A stretch of 64,000 bases of DNA, from the NCBI RefSeq assembly GCF_004359215.1, contig NC_090610.1, forward strand, positions 6,383,564 to 6,447,563. Reading direction: 5' to 3'. The notes under the pieces are model-generated. The model did no database searches, was not told the DNA's origin, and saw only the letters and a list, made by a program, of their open reading frames with translations. Below, in pieces: positions 42,923 through 55,029 of the stretch. This DNA comes from Bremia lactucae. Its lineage: Eukaryota > Oomycota > Peronosporomycetes > Peronosporales > Peronosporaceae. The translations under genes were made by a program, and so were the position numbers. Positions within the stretch are counted from its first letter, which is position 1; each line of letters starts with the position of its first letter.

Positions 42923-43264
42923 GTGACTGTCTGTTTCCCCTTGAAACACCCGGCCCGTAATTTATCCATACCTTGCTTTACTAGAGGAATGCCTTTGGTC
43001 TAGTGCTGTGTGTGAAGTAGAACATCCCTGCCCGGGTGTCTCATGCGCGCGTGCTAGAAATCTTATTGAGCGTCACCACCGGAATTTTATGCGATAAATG
43101 CTTCTCCAATACATTTGTTGGGATACGTTCCAAATAAACTCATAAGATTTTAGGTAAAAACGGTTCTTGCTTACAGCCAGCGTGTACGAGTTTTGATTGT
43201 TGTCCCCGAAGCAATAGCTCATTCCTTGCTCTAGTATATGCACGAGAAATGCAAGACTCCACAC
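42923..43264 (-). pseudogene. Ty1/copia GAG-pre-integrase region, upstream half of the split gene
   Basis: On the minus strand the frame from 43264 has GMSYCFGDNNQNSYTLAV and YEFIWNVSQQ, then after breaks HPGRDVLLH, KQGMDKL and CFKGKQTV, the zinc-binding pre-integrase segment. The reading resumes at 33309, on the far side of the chromovirus. This minus-strand copia relic abuts a plus-strand one (43240 on), so it was already rearranged. Confidence 0.65.
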
Positions 43265-43985
43265 TCATGCCACGTTCCGCAACTTTACCAACTGACAAAA
43301 GTGTTGTGTCGATCATTGAATAAACAGGACTTCAATTGTGCAAATGCCCTTTCCGTCCAAACCGGTCAGTCTACCTACTGGATCCTTGACAAGCAACTCC
43401 TTGCCGCCAGCAATCGTTTTTTATGCTTGCTTCTGGTTCTTGTATTCGAAAAAGCAGTTGTCATGTGCGATGTGGCACCACTATCGATCAGCCATTCGGT
43501 CGCTCTTTCTTTACCAACTGCGAATACTGCATAACAAAATGGCATCGTGCACTAGCGCTCTGCTCCGTACAGTCCTCAACAGAACAATGTATAAAGTGCA
43601 AGTTCAAGACTATGATTGAGTAGGCCTGCAGTATGCTGTAAAATAGTAGCGTTTTACCAAATGGTGAGTTCAATCTGTGAGTTATCTCAGACTTTTTTTT
43701 TACAAATACGGCTAACCTTGACATCATGCCGTACGAGTTGGCCTTCAAAACGAAGCCTTAATGATTCATTTACTCGAACTCGGGTCACAGGGTTACGCTC
43801 ATGTTGACGATGCATAATAAACGAAGCTGAACCTGATTGCATGCTTCTTGGCTATGCGAAAAATGTCAAGGTTCACGGTGTACTTGATCTAGAGAATAAC
43901 CAGGTTAAAGATACCCGCTGAGTGAAGTTAGATAAGCGTGCAGTAGACGGCATCTTTGATACGCAAGCGATGAAGCCGGAAGCAG
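43240..43985 (+). pseudogene. Ty1/copia protease-to-integrase relic
   Basis: Plus-strand frames give TGQSTYWILD (43365-43395, protease region) and, after an internal deletion, MPYELAFKTKP (43727), RVTGLRSCxHVDDA (43790-43815), FLGYAKNVKVHGVLDLENNQV (43845-43905) and VKLDKRAVDGIFDTQA (43925-43970). The latter is the conserved end of a copia integrase. Dead through stops and deletions. Confidence 0.65.
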
Positions 43986-44672
43986 TTTTCGTGTGACTAA
44001 GGATAGTGATGAACGAATGTTTTAGAGTTCCAGGGTGGTATAGCAGGAACAGCGTTGTGAAGAGCAGGAGGAAACGTACGCCCATGACATCTATCACACG
44101 TGAAACAGCGAAGTTGATTTGCTGCGCCCAGACCGCCATGTAGAAAATAGAATGGAATTAGCACAGCACCGACTGCAGCACGAAAGCAACAGGATGACAA
44201 ATGGTGCACCGGCCTGAAGGGAGCGCTCAGGAAGAAGACGTGAGCCAGAACCGATGCTTGAAAATGGATTAGGATACGGAGAGTCGAAGGAAGGAAGCAT
44301 CGGCCCACCAAGTCGAAAGCATGCTAAGATAGGCGAGGACGGTTTCACTGTGGAAATTACTGAGGTAAAATTGATGAGGATACCGACATATCGACCACGT
44401 CTGCTCAAGCAAATCCTAGCGACGATACTGCGGATTGGCGTAAATCGATAAACGCTGAGCTTCGTTCGCATGAGCAAATGCAAATATGGATGCGGGCGGT
44501 GCTTGAGGACATGGCTAACGAAAAGGTAGGATGCACGCGGTTTGACAATACAACTAGACAACATTGCTTTAGCTAGCAACGCCGGATTATACGTTCGGAC
44601 GAAGCATGTGGACACTAGGCATCACTTCATTCGGAAGGAGGTAAAAACGGGTTCTTTGAGATTAGACTTCAT
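43986..44672. other. degenerate, probably copia spacer
   Basis: It follows the copia integrase tail and precedes an LTR-A. Fragments near 44225-44400 (acidic, Arg-rich) could be the integrase-RT spacer of the same copia element. No reliable ORF. Overlapping minus-strand frames at 43997-44615 look like shadows. Confidence 0.3.
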
Positions 44673-45229
44673 CCATACGCGCGCGATTCAAGAGCGACCA
44701 CAAACTACAACGCATACACCTCCGCATGGCAAGGAAGCGATTCATCCGTCTTCTCAAGTGGTGCAGCGAGGGTGGGCGCCTAAGGCGACCTCACCCTACA
44801 AACTTGTACTCTTAGCAATGCGACGTCACGGGCGCGGATGCCCGTCTTTTCGTACGCACCGTGTACTAAGAAGTAAGTTTGAGACTAATTTATCTTCAAT
44901 AAAATATACATAAAAGCTTTCTACCCAATGATTACATGCCATCTCTGTAGATGTGCAACCTACATGGCGAGCGTATCTATTCTTAATCCCTCAGCTTGCA
45001 GATGACGTCAAACGTCATCCCCTTTAATGAGAATGCACATGTGTGCATCACATTCACAAGGGTAGGGGACTATGCGAGCCTTACCCGAGTGACAATTTAA
45101 ACAACTTAACGTAAATAAATTAATTATTATGAAGCCTATTAAACAATCACTCGGGTGAGGTTCACATAGTGATCGACGCTGTTAAGTGTACATAACGGAC
45201 GTGTACCAAGAGGCAGTTAGTCCGTTACA
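44673..45229 (-). mobile_element. LTR-A, minus orientation
   Basis: It starts (minus strand) TGTAACGGACTAAC at 45229 and runs through the shared TGACGTTTGACGTCATC, CATCTACAGAGATGG and CTTAGGCGCCCACCC blocks. It continues to about 44673, where the end is degenerate. It is the 3' LTR of the minus-oriented element that has pol at 46430-49382. Confidence 0.65.
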
Positions 45230-45319
45230 CAATTATCTTTTTGAAAGGATTTTATATTTCTGTAAACGTCGTTAACGGAAGATACGAGAAACAGCGAGCC
45301 GTCTACGACGCGCCGCTAC

Positions 45320-46200
45320 AGTCAGTCATTTCATACTCTCCTCAAGCGACCAGTGTGTATAAAACTAGGGTGGCACCACAGGTAACTGGTCGTCCGCAAG
45401 ACACTTACACAACCCAAAACAAAGCGTACGCGCCGTAAAAATACGCCACCATCGCCTACTGTCACGGTTGCAACGCCGATAGCTACTCCTGCTGCCGCGC
45501 TGTCAACTGAACACAATAACCCATCCCAGTTACAAACTGAAGATGTAGATACATCGCGCATTATCGACTATAATGAGTCGACCCCGCTGCCATCACTCCA
45601 AAGTGGTGATGAAGTCAGCGAGCTCATAAGAAAAGGTAATGTTGCTTCAATGCTCATCTAAAATTCCCCATTCTTCTCAGCATGGAGGCGCCTAACGTTG
45701 CATAGGCAAACTTTCCCCACATCAACAAGACAATTGTCTCGTCATTTGCGCCAACTCGCGCATGGACCATTGATGAGAGCACTGCCCATAAAGGAGCAGT
45801 TGCTTCTGAGTTTGGTAAGAAACCCAACATCGTCGTTCAGACCATCCCAATGGAGAGTCTGACGCAAAAGAGCCTGGACATTAGGCTCAACCGACGGCAC
45901 ATGATCAAATCCAGTCAGTGTCACATGCTCGCCGTATTAAAGGCGGCTATATAAGACTGCTGGCATTCCACCTATCCCACCTCCATCTGAATGGCATCGT
46001 TCGGATGGAACTATGCATCGCTCCTAGAGCGCGTCACTATTTTTCCACGATCCAGGTCGTGTTGCATTCGAAGATAACAATCCACCAGCACGAAGCAGGA
46101 TTTCTGCGAAGATTCTTGATATTTTATAATTGCCTCAGTGTCCACCGCACGTTTCTTGCCTCGGCTACGCAAACACATATCGCTATTAGGTCGCAACTAC
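45320..46200 (+). pseudogene. antisense ORF of gypsy element, copy 3
   Basis: The plus frame carries LTQPKTKRTRRKNTPPSPTV (45405-45460), IIDYNESTPLPS (45565-45600), then after shifts FAPTRAWTIDESTAHKGAV (45745-45805) and TAGIPPIPPPSEW (45955-45995). These are the blocks of the copies at 783-1858 and 23980-24946 in the same order. The start codon is lost: GTGGCACC stands where the others have ATGCCAC. Relative to its own pol (minus strand, 46430-49382) it again lies after the chromodomain, antisense, before the LTR-A. Confidence 0.65.
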
Positions 46201-46429
46201 GAGTGTAAAGAACACAGAAACGCACTTTGCGTCCGAACGAGAATCAGGAATGGAATTCTCCCTTGTCACACCAAAAAAAGTATTTAAGTAAAGCCACACT
46301 TAGATGTGGCGAAACAATGGTCGCAGCAATTAAATACAAAAACGCTTGGCGTATGATTTACATCATCCATTTTGACGTATATACGACTGAGTCTTTGACT
46401 GCTTCTTTTGGCTTTAAAAAAGCTGTCGA
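46201..46429. other. junction between antisense ORF and pol tail
   Basis: The overlap zone of the two convergent reading frames, strongly decayed. I can align nothing with confidence. Confidence 0.3.
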
Positions 46430-49382
46430 ACCATGTGCTGAGCGGATTGGCTGTAACTGGTGCTCTTTTTCACAGGCAGACACCATTCCCGGCACGCTGA
46501 CACGAAAAGTGTAAACCGATTCCCAAGAGTCGAAACTCTTCGCATATCCTCTCCATTAGATGAGAATTTGAAGTTCATGCTTCACGGAGCGGTGGGCCAG
46601 CAAACTATCAACAAGGAAGCGTTGATACCGAGCCGCATTCACCAATACAGGCGGCGTCCAATAGGAACGGCGATTACACCTGCCTATTTGTGGCAGTCTA
46701 TCCTGCTTCTGTTCAGGTGCAGAGTGCTGTTGAACGATGGATCGGGGATCTCGATAGTCAAGGTTTGTTACTGATTTCGGATCTCAACGATGTTCACTCG
46801 AAGTATCGTCAGGGTTACGAACGACTGAAGCTTCGGATGGACATTTTGATGCAGCTGATATTAAGAGATTCGCGCCCAGCGCCCAGTCCTTCTTGCCTCC
46901 AGAGTCCTTCCAAGGTCCTCGCTCACACTTTTAGCATCCAGCTCACCTGTAACCCCATAGAGAGGTCGGTCGTAGGACGTAGCTGCCAATAACGAATGGC
47001 GTATCGTCTAGCATTATGTTGAACTGAGTATCTAGAGTAAACCCTTCCCCTATAGAATTTGAAATATTAGAACCAGAAAAAAGATGGTAGTATTCATTGT
47101 ATTTTTTGGACTTGTAGAAGCACAGGCATCTTTTTGCCATGACCCCACACTGACACCTAAAGGTGTCATGACCACTGCTACTGGCAGGGTCACCAAAGCT
47201 AGTTTCTTTGATAGACTACTGCCCCTGCTGGGACATCGTCACTTCGGCGAAGCTGTGTCTCTCTTCCTCAATTGCTCTGAGCGTAGAGAGGGACCCCCCA
47301 CTAAGACTCGGGCTTCGCACAGACGAGATTGGCGTCGAAGGATTGCGCCGTCTCCGTATGTAGAATGGTGTCTGACCGGTTTTGATAGCGAACTCAAGGG
47401 CAATTGCTTGCTCTATTTTAAGAATTTGCTACTGCGCGAAATACAACCGCCACGATTCGATGACTCATTCAGTTTAGCCATCGGCTGAGGAATATCGGCT
47501 TTTTACGTGTGGAGCTTGCTACACAGCAGGTCAAGCACATGACTTCACAAACCTAACGTAAGACGCGAATTCCGGTCCGATATTTTGGCCACTCCGTTAA
47601 GTCGATACACGTGTTCCAGGAACCAGAATGCTGCCTCCTTGTCTGCCATCGTGGCGCTAAATGGTGATAGATCTATCATTTTGCTCAGTCTGTCTACAAA
47701 GACAACAACCCCGTCAGATCCTTGTGGTCAGGCGGCATGCCAAACATAAAGTTCGAACTGAACGACTTCATACGCTCAGTTGAAATTTGCAGCGGCTTCA
47801 ATGGCACACTGCTGGACGGTGCAGACTTTATGCGCTGACACTGTTCGCAGAAGCGAAAATAGTTGGTCATCACCGATATAATTGAGCCACCAAACAATTT
47901 CTGACACTTGTAAGAATGTCCATTCACAGCTCAGATGACCACTCGATAGTGCACCAATGAACTCGTGAAGTAACTTCAGCTTAAGATCTGTGTCAACAAA
48001 AACAAAGATTCTCATGGGATCACAAGGTGACAGCTGATGCCATAAAAGGCCATCGCTATAGCTAAATCGACTTAGCTTCGCCTTCAGATTTGACGGAAGG
48101 AAGACCTTTCGTCCACGGAAGTGAATCGACATCTGGTGACAATGCTCGTCTTGACTGTAGCTCTTCTATTCTTTCGGATGCGAACGAACTTTTCACGTGG
48201 TGGACCTCCATGGCTACCAACGTTAACGACTTAGCGCGCGCCTTAGCACGAGGCCCACATTCCTGGTATCTTACCTCGAAGTATGGTCTGCGCGATAATG
48301 GTCAGCCAAAATATTCGATTAATTCGGCTTGTATTCAAATTTGAATAAAATTAAGAAAGTAATCTAAGTTATCTTGCCATCCTAGGCGAGAGGTGGAATG
48401 AATTTTTGCGGTCCCCAGTCATGCGTGATCCGTAAGTACATAAATGGTTCGGTGTCGAACAGGGGCATCGGAAACTTAACAATAGCATACTTTATTGGAT
48501 CTAGCTCTTTGTCATGTAAATGGTAATTCAGTTTTCGCGGCTTCCAAAATCCGGGACTGACAATATATGACACGGTCAACGCCGTCGTCATCCTTCTGCA
48601 TGAGTGCGCTCTCGATTCCAGAATTGCTTGTTCGCGAACGACATTATGAAGCTTATTCGTGTCTGGCAATGAAATGTAGCCCGGCACAGGTATCTGCTAA
48701 AGCCCTAAGACGCGCTTTTTTTAAATAACGCACAATAAGGCGCCACCCAAAGTGTTCAAGACAGCGTCCAAATGACGCGTGTGCGACTCTACTTCGCTCA
48801 GCTTGTCCTTAGCCCTTCTATGCACTTACAAGTCGTCAAAGTAATGAGGCTTTTAGGCATAGTGCAGACGCATTACGTGATCAATCGAGCCACCACTCGA
48901 TTGATTGATTCCGCCGGCGCGTTTTTCAACCCTTGTGATATCACAAGCCATACGGATTGGAGGTGCTTACTGCCGTTTTGGCTACATTGAACACTCATGA
49001 ATGCTTGATAGTAGCCATCCTCCAAATTCAACGCGGAAAGGATAGTTGAATTTAGTATGGAGTTCAACAAGACATCTTTTTGCGAGATCGGCGTTTGCGC
49101 TGGTATTGCCATATTCTTCTTATTATGCCATTTACAGGCGTAATTCACGCGCCGTCCACATGTGTACAGAAGGTCGAGCTGTAGTTAGGCGACACGCACA
49201 TGTCGTGCCCTGGCTTGCCTGTCGAAAAACTCATCTTAAACGCACATTTTTTTGCCTTAGCTTACTTTTCAACCAATTCATCGATATAATCGACTTGTTC
49301 CGTCTGCAACGGCTAGTGCCTGGTCACACAATACTTAGTGCCACGTTCCAGGTCAATCTTGTGCCTGATACCCCTATCGGCC
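46430..49382 (-). pseudogene. gypsy pol (RT to chromodomain), decayed, minus strand
   Basis: Read on the minus strand: RT entry (DRGIRHKIDL, then KYCVTRH, 49380-49320); AIPAQTPISQKDVLLNS (49110-49060) and VISQGLKNAPAE (48950); RNase H (HDKELDPIKYAIVKF, 48520-48480); integrase (LKAKLSRFSYSDGLLWHQL, 48085-48030; CEQCQRIKSAPSSS, 47850-47810; VVVFVDRLSKMIDLSP, 47700-47660); and chromodomain (YQRFLVDSLLAHR, then FDSWESV, 46620-46520). Many breaks. It belongs to the same family as the pol at 20641-24150. Confidence 0.75.
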
Positions 49383-49825
49383 TGTAGACGGTTTGGCATC
49401 CTCTCTCACGAGCAGCGAGGTAGTTGGTGGGCGCCTAAGGTGACATCGCCTAATGAACTTGTACTCTTAGACAAGTAACGTCACGGAAGCAATTACCCGT
49501 CTTCTCGTGCGCACTGTGTACTACGAATTAAGCTTTAGACTGATATAGATTTGATATAATAAATAGAAACCTTTTTACTCAATGATTAGATGCCATCTCT
49601 GTAGTTGTGCATCCCTACATGGCGAGCGTATTAATTCTAAACTCCTTAGGTCACATATGACGTCAGAAGTCATCTTGTCTGGTGCGATTGCACTTGTGTG
49701 CGTCATATACACAAGGTTGGGTCATTATATGAACCTCACCCGATTGACAGGTCAATTAACTTTACACGAACTTATTGAACTCCTCGTTAAGTGTGCTTGT
49801 AACATAAAGCAGATAGCCTGTTACA
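49383..49825 (-). mobile_element. LTR-A, internally shortened
   Basis: Minus strand: it starts TGTAACAGGC at 49825, passes the TGACTTCTGACGTCAT, CTACAGAGATGG and CTTAGGCGCCCACCA blocks and ends CCGTCTACA at 49383. No matching 5-bp duplication is visible, so it is either the 5' LTR of the pol copy on its left or an old insertion between protease and RT. Confidence 0.6.
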
Positions 49826-49979
49826 ACATCGACACGAAAAAGCAGCTTGTGGATATGCTGACAATGGTGCTTGGAACCAAGATTTTTGTTCTCGACGAAA
49901 CGGGTGTCACAATGCTCGATGTCGACGCAACAGGTATCACGATCAAGCCGACACTTAAAAAAAGACAGTCATAGCGACG
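49826..49979. other. short unassigned spacer
   Basis: An open stretch continues from the LTR but matches nothing I know. It lies between the LTR-A and the protease side of a gypsy relic. Confidence 0.25.
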
Positions 49980-52080
49980 AGTAAGAATATTGAGATAATG
50001 CGCTCAATACATTTCTGGAAAGCAGATAACGTCACGGTATTATGTTGCTGGCAAATGTGGTGGACGTGTAGGCGATGGTTCATTGGTCTCGATAATACTA
50101 GGGTATGGCTGATCACCGTGTTTCCAAAGAATTTATAAATCGGAATGTCCTTAAAGGCATCCCAGCCTTGAGCAGCGAGCCATTTCTTCTGGTCAGTTTC
50201 CAAAACACTCTCGTCCATTGTAACGACGAGCAACAGCCCACCAAGTTCACTTCTGGAACTGGTGCAACTACCTCGTGGATCTTTCGTTTCTTAAGTTCAG
50301 ACAGGAAAAGACGGGACACTTTCATTAACACCAGACTTTAGGTTCCGAATAGGAATTGGTGGCGTTTGTCATCCCGTCAACGCACTCTCGACTGTGTTGA
50401 ACACGACATGAGTTGCACAGCCCTCTAGCAGAAACCCATCCTTTTTTTCGGTGTCCTGCTAAGAGTTTGCAACTATGCGTGTACGCCAGTCTATCCATGG
50501 TTGGTGTTTTGATAACCATAGCATGCCTAAAACGAGGTCTTTCGGGCTCTTCATACCTACTACCGTGAACTTCTCTCTAGAGGAGAGGTAGCAAAAGCTG
50601 AAAGCGAGGTCGACTTAAAATCCCTTAGAGTACGCGCGCCACGTTCGCTAACGAACAGTCGCCTCTTCTCGCTTGCCGTCCTGGCATAGCGACTCAATAA
50701 TCTTCGTTCTCTGTTTTTGAGCCGCAAGTTTCACAAAATACTGTAATGTGCCCAAATCCTTGAGAATGGTCATGACATGGTCATAGCTTCGTACTCGAGC
50801 GCTATAGACCAGCAGGGTTGAGGACCGAAATTACGAGACCTCAAGGACTATGCTACCCATTTGTTCGATAGCTATTAGGGTTAGAAGTAGCTTCAGAGTC
50901 CGCGTCAGAAAAGCATCGACCGCCCCCTACTATGCTCCTGCATTTCCCGAACCCTCAGAGGTCGATCCAGAACTCACGCGTCTTCCACGCTGGTTCTTCT
51001 TATCAATCTTCGGGTAGGAAGTTTTCTCGCTTAGCGTCTTAGCACCAGCAGAGACTCTGGCATAGCAGCGAGCCATGTGACCGCGCTTGTAGCAGACTTT
51101 GTCTGCTTCAAGTTGCTTAACTCCATAGGAGTGGCATCGAACCTTACGGCCGACGGCTTATACCAAGCTGTCGCCGAGGTGAAGGGTTGCACTCAACCAA
51201 GGCAATTCAGATTGCCTCTTCCATCGTCGACGGCACCTTACAAAAAGGGCCTGTCGTAATGGGCCGTATCGCAGTCCGTTTATGACGTGGGCACCTTAGT
51301 GTGTTCTAGAATCGGACCCACCGAAATGGATGCAGACAGCAAGCGCATCTCCTGTATTCTTCTTGCAGGATCGCTTCGCCTGTCGCATTTCAGAGAAGCA
51401 CGCCTGAAGCAACACTTCGTTGTTCGGTGGCTGATACGTGGCGCATATTCTTGCTTTAAAGATTGCCCATAAAAGGAACGCGTTACAGTCCGTCATAAGC
51501 GACGAGTAAGCCTACGCTGCGACCGTAGCGCGCAAATAGGACATGGCGTACGACACCATTCGGGTTTCGTCCTCGATGGCCTGCGTCACACCGCATTGCT
51601 CCACATATAACACCCATTAGACAATTGTACGCGCTGCAGGTCCATTCGAATGGGTCCGGCTGATACTACCTGGCAAAGAGCGTGTTAACAGTCCTGTTGA
51701 GAGCCTCGTTCCGAGCCTGCTCGCATCTAAGCTCATCTTGAGTCTTAATGACGGACTCCGTCGCACCATGGCAATGTGCCTCGGACGCAACCATACTTTG
51801 TCCGCCTCAAACTCCTCCAAGTAAGGAACCTGTTGATCAGGAGGACTGCCTGAAGCTTTACCAGGGCTTGCTCACTGAGTTCCTGCCCCAAGTGCTCAGC
51901 AGCATCACGATGATGCTCGGAGGTGGAGGAAATGAACCCAATCGATGTTGAGGCTCATCCTCACTGACAAGCTTAGAGAGACAATTCGTGGGAAGGACTA
52001 CATGTGCGCTTCTATAGTAACCTCGCACTTCAGCGCACACACCTTCGGTCACAGCGAGGAAGCGGTTTGACCGAGCACAA
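49980..52080 (-). pseudogene. gypsy gag and protease relic
   Basis: Minus strand, in order: gag (LKARICATYQPPNNEVLLQ and FSEMRQAKRSC, 51470-51380, within a larger helical region from about 52050); a decayed zinc knuckle (VCYKRGHMARCYARV, about 51100-51055); then the protease C-terminal segment (VLGMLWLSKHQPWIDWR, about 50545-50490) and a linker toward RT (LAAQGWDAFKDIPIY, about 50185-50140). Frameshifts throughout. It may be the missing 5' half of the element at 46430-49382. Confidence 0.6.
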
Positions 52081-52209
52081 TTTTAGCGAACCTGGGACCT
52101 TACAATATATTCATATCAAATTCTGTCCTCTACTCAACAAAGATGTGATACACCATATGCTCGGCTATCTACAGCTGTGTTGAATGAATTAAGCTACTTG
52201 CCTCTGATG

Positions 52210-52757
52210 GAATGGGGTACATTTTGCTAGTACTTACAACAGTACTTGTCAACCTACACAGATTACAGCGAAGGTAGGATGCCTCGATTACTTCACGTAC
52301 ACGACCTGCAGAGGAAGGTTTTAAGTAGCTAAGAAGCCTTATCTATTAAGGGTTAATTCTAATGCTTTAAAATAAGGGAAAAGTAAAATTATATTAATAA
52401 ATTTGTTATTTTATAACGATCTTCTATCTACTGGCTTTAATACATTAATAACTAACTATGCAAAGCGCTTTCTTGCGCAACGCCTAATAATGTCTTGTAG
52501 CGATTGGCGGGGTTGATTTGAACTCAAAGCAATAAATCAATAGAACTAATGTCTTATTGCGTCAATATTAGCAAATTTGGTAATATTGGAACTATTAAGT
52601 CAAAATTAATATACGAAAAATATTTCGTGCTTCTTCATTTATATCCACTTATAGGAGATTATATTCATTATTCCTCTTATAAGAAAAAAATATTTATTAT
52701 TCCTCTTTCCTCTTATACGAAATATTATCTATGTAACGAGACACCCCGTTACATCAC
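52210..52757 (+). mobile_element. LTR-B copy (5' LTR)
   Basis: The left end is degenerate (TGGAATGGGGTACATTTTGC). The body shows ACAACAGTACTTGTCAACCT, CACGTACACGACCTGCAGAGG and GGAACTATTAAGTCAAAAT. It ends TAACGAGACACCCCGTTACA at 52757. A gag-like relic follows. Confidence 0.65.
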
Positions 52758-53149
52758 CCCCTCTTACACTAAAGTCAGTTTAATGACTAGTGTAAAGTGA
52801 CAGAGAGTACTGTTATGTCTCTCTGTAAATTAGCCCTTGTTGGTTTTATAATAATTCCAGCTAATAATTGCGCATGGTTTCGAAATCGTGCGCGTAGCTT
52901 GCGAAGCCGCAGGACTGGCAGCTGCAAGGCTCAGTGCAGCTGCTAGTGATGCAAATGTTTAAGTAGACGCTAATGCGTCTAATTTCGTGGAGTGCGTCAC
53001 CTAATTTAATTGGAGGTGACTGGTACAAGTCACCTGCTACTCCCATTGTAGGTGAATGGCACGAGTCGGCCGTTATCGCCGGACTCAGTGGCAGCTGTTA
53101 AGGCCATGTCCGTTAGCCTACGGCTTCTAACGTGACAACCAAAAAGGTG
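52758..53149 (+). other. leader of the LTR-B element
   Basis: Untranslated sequence between 5' LTR and gag-like region. No ORF or motif is recognised beyond an imperfect inverted repeat around 52905-52945. Confidence 0.35.
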
Positions 53150-54650
53150 ATGACGAAGCTGTTCCCCTCGCCAGACCCTTTTGGTGCGGAGTCATCCTTT
53201 GATGACTCCATGGACGATAATAGCTCTGGTGGTATTCAGAAAGCATCACTAGAAACGAAGTGATTGTAAAGGTCACTTTGGTAAGCATACTACTGGTGAT
53301 GCCAGAATGCATCACCAGAGATGGAGTGATTGAAAGGATCACTCCGAGAGTAATGTTAGCATAAGCGTTAACATGAGCCAACATGAAAGGGACTGCAATG
53401 CTTTGCGGTTCCCTCCCGAGAAAAAGCCCTGATTGCCCAATTCAAGCAACTTCTTTCGTTGGTCTGGAATGATCAGCGATCGCTACCAAATTCCGTTATT
53501 CATCTCATCCAGGCTTCTAGTGAAGACGAAACGGAATTCTTCATCGATACCTATTTCAAGCATCGATGGTGTACATGTAAGCGGGCAAAGGATGTCACTC
53601 CTTTGTTCCAAGCTTGGGAAGCATTTGTACAAAAGATGCTTTCCGTGACCGGTTCAGAAAATGGAACGTATTCGGTACACGCTGCAAGCTGCACTGTTTG
53701 TTTAAAGAGGCAGATTTACGTTGCCTCTCGTGGAAGACCCACATTTATGCTGCTTAAGAGTGCAGGCCTGCCCATAAGGAGGCATACTCCATTAAAGATC
53801 CTCATTGAGGGACGCTCTTTTCTTGTGAGTCGCGTGAAGGGATCGAGAAACTTCAATCCTTCTACGAGCGCGGGAAGCGCTCGTTCTCTGATGGACACTC
53901 TGTGGAAGAGGATGGGTCTCGTCATACTGTCGTACGAGACTCGGAACGCCCATCTTCAGTTGCTAACGGGGTTCCCAGCCATCATGCGAGGGTGGATACC
54001 TCACCACCGAATGAGGTAACACTTTCGAACCGCCTTCACCCCACGTTGGTTTAAGAAGCGTTCAACTAGAAACGCTTCTCACCGCTCGAATCCATCAAAG
54101 GATGTGTAGGAGAAGGAGAAATTAAGTTCGCCTCATCTGCCGATCCCGGGTCATTCACCGTGACTTGGATCACGTCCGCCGGTATTTACGGGAGAACGTA
54201 GATTACGAGCGATCCCGTCGTCGCGAGTTCGAGACAACGGTCGGCGGTGTTTCTCGTGACCAGATTCAAAACTATGCACAAGTTGCGGCAACGAAAGGAA
54301 GCAACAGTACCTGCGAAATGATCTGGTGACAGCTCCACAAACGATTTCATCCTTAAAGAATGTAGTGTAACGTCTGGCTCGTATAAACCAGACTCTGTCC
54401 CGAGACTATCATGCTTTGGCTCGGGACCATCGGGCTTTAGCGGATGAACTTGATCTGATAGCGCCTCCGAAATTAACTTCGGAGATAAATGTAAATGCCA
54501 TTGCTAGAACCGAAACGGTTCTTGCGTTATCTGCGTAGTGGCTAAGTCAAGCAGATCTGCGTACTTGCCACATATGACAAGTACGTGGCTGATATTCGGT
54601 CGGCAATATTTTACCTGAGAACGAACTGGTTCTCAGCAGCTAATCGATGA
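53150..54650 (+). pseudogene. gag-like gene of the LTR-B element, decayed
   Basis: The longest surviving frame is 53459-54019. It holds LIQASSEDETEFFIDTYF, FQAWEAFVQKML, a Cys/Arg-rich ASCTVCLKRQIYVASRGRP (CxxC-like) and RRHTPLKILIEGRSFLVSR. The name rests on position between LTR and pol and on the partial match to 20290-20640. No zinc knuckle of CCHC type is visible. Multiple stops. Confidence 0.5.
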
Positions 54651-54689
54651 ACGAAAGTATCGTTGATGACAAGACTCGAATTGAACATT

Positions 54690-55010
54690 TTGCGTCCCTA
54701 ACCTGGGAGTATTTGAAGATAAACCATTTTTAAAATGATTTGGTCGAATTCAAGGATGTATTCTCTGAAATTGAACTGTGCGAATTGCCTAAGTATAAAG
54801 GCTTTCGACACGAAATCGACCTGATACCAGGCTCGAAATACTGTAGTGGCCATTGCTTCGTAAACATGTAATAGCGATCGACATAGTATTAGCCGATCGC
54901 TTAGCATCGAACCATTTTAGGGAGTCAACCTCCCTACATAGCTCTTTGACCTTCTGTGTGCGTAAAGCAGCAGAAGCATCCGTTCAATAAATTGAACGCC
55001 GATACCACGA
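54690..55010 (+). pseudogene. gypsy pol, protease-RT linker and RT start
   Basis: Plus-strand frames give IELCELPKYKGFRHEIDLIP (54765-54825) and, after a gap, NHFRESTSLHSSLTFCVRK (54915-54970). These are the start of an RT domain. It is cut at about 55010, where the strand of the pol homology reverses. Confidence 0.6.
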
Positions 55011-55029
55011 AAAGACGTAATCAGTGATA

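Noticed and set aside
43997..44615. Overlapping minus-strand ORFs of 88-173 codons
   Set aside because: Lie in a degenerate copia zone, have Ser/Leu/Phe-rich compositions typical of antisense shadows, and show no conserved motif.
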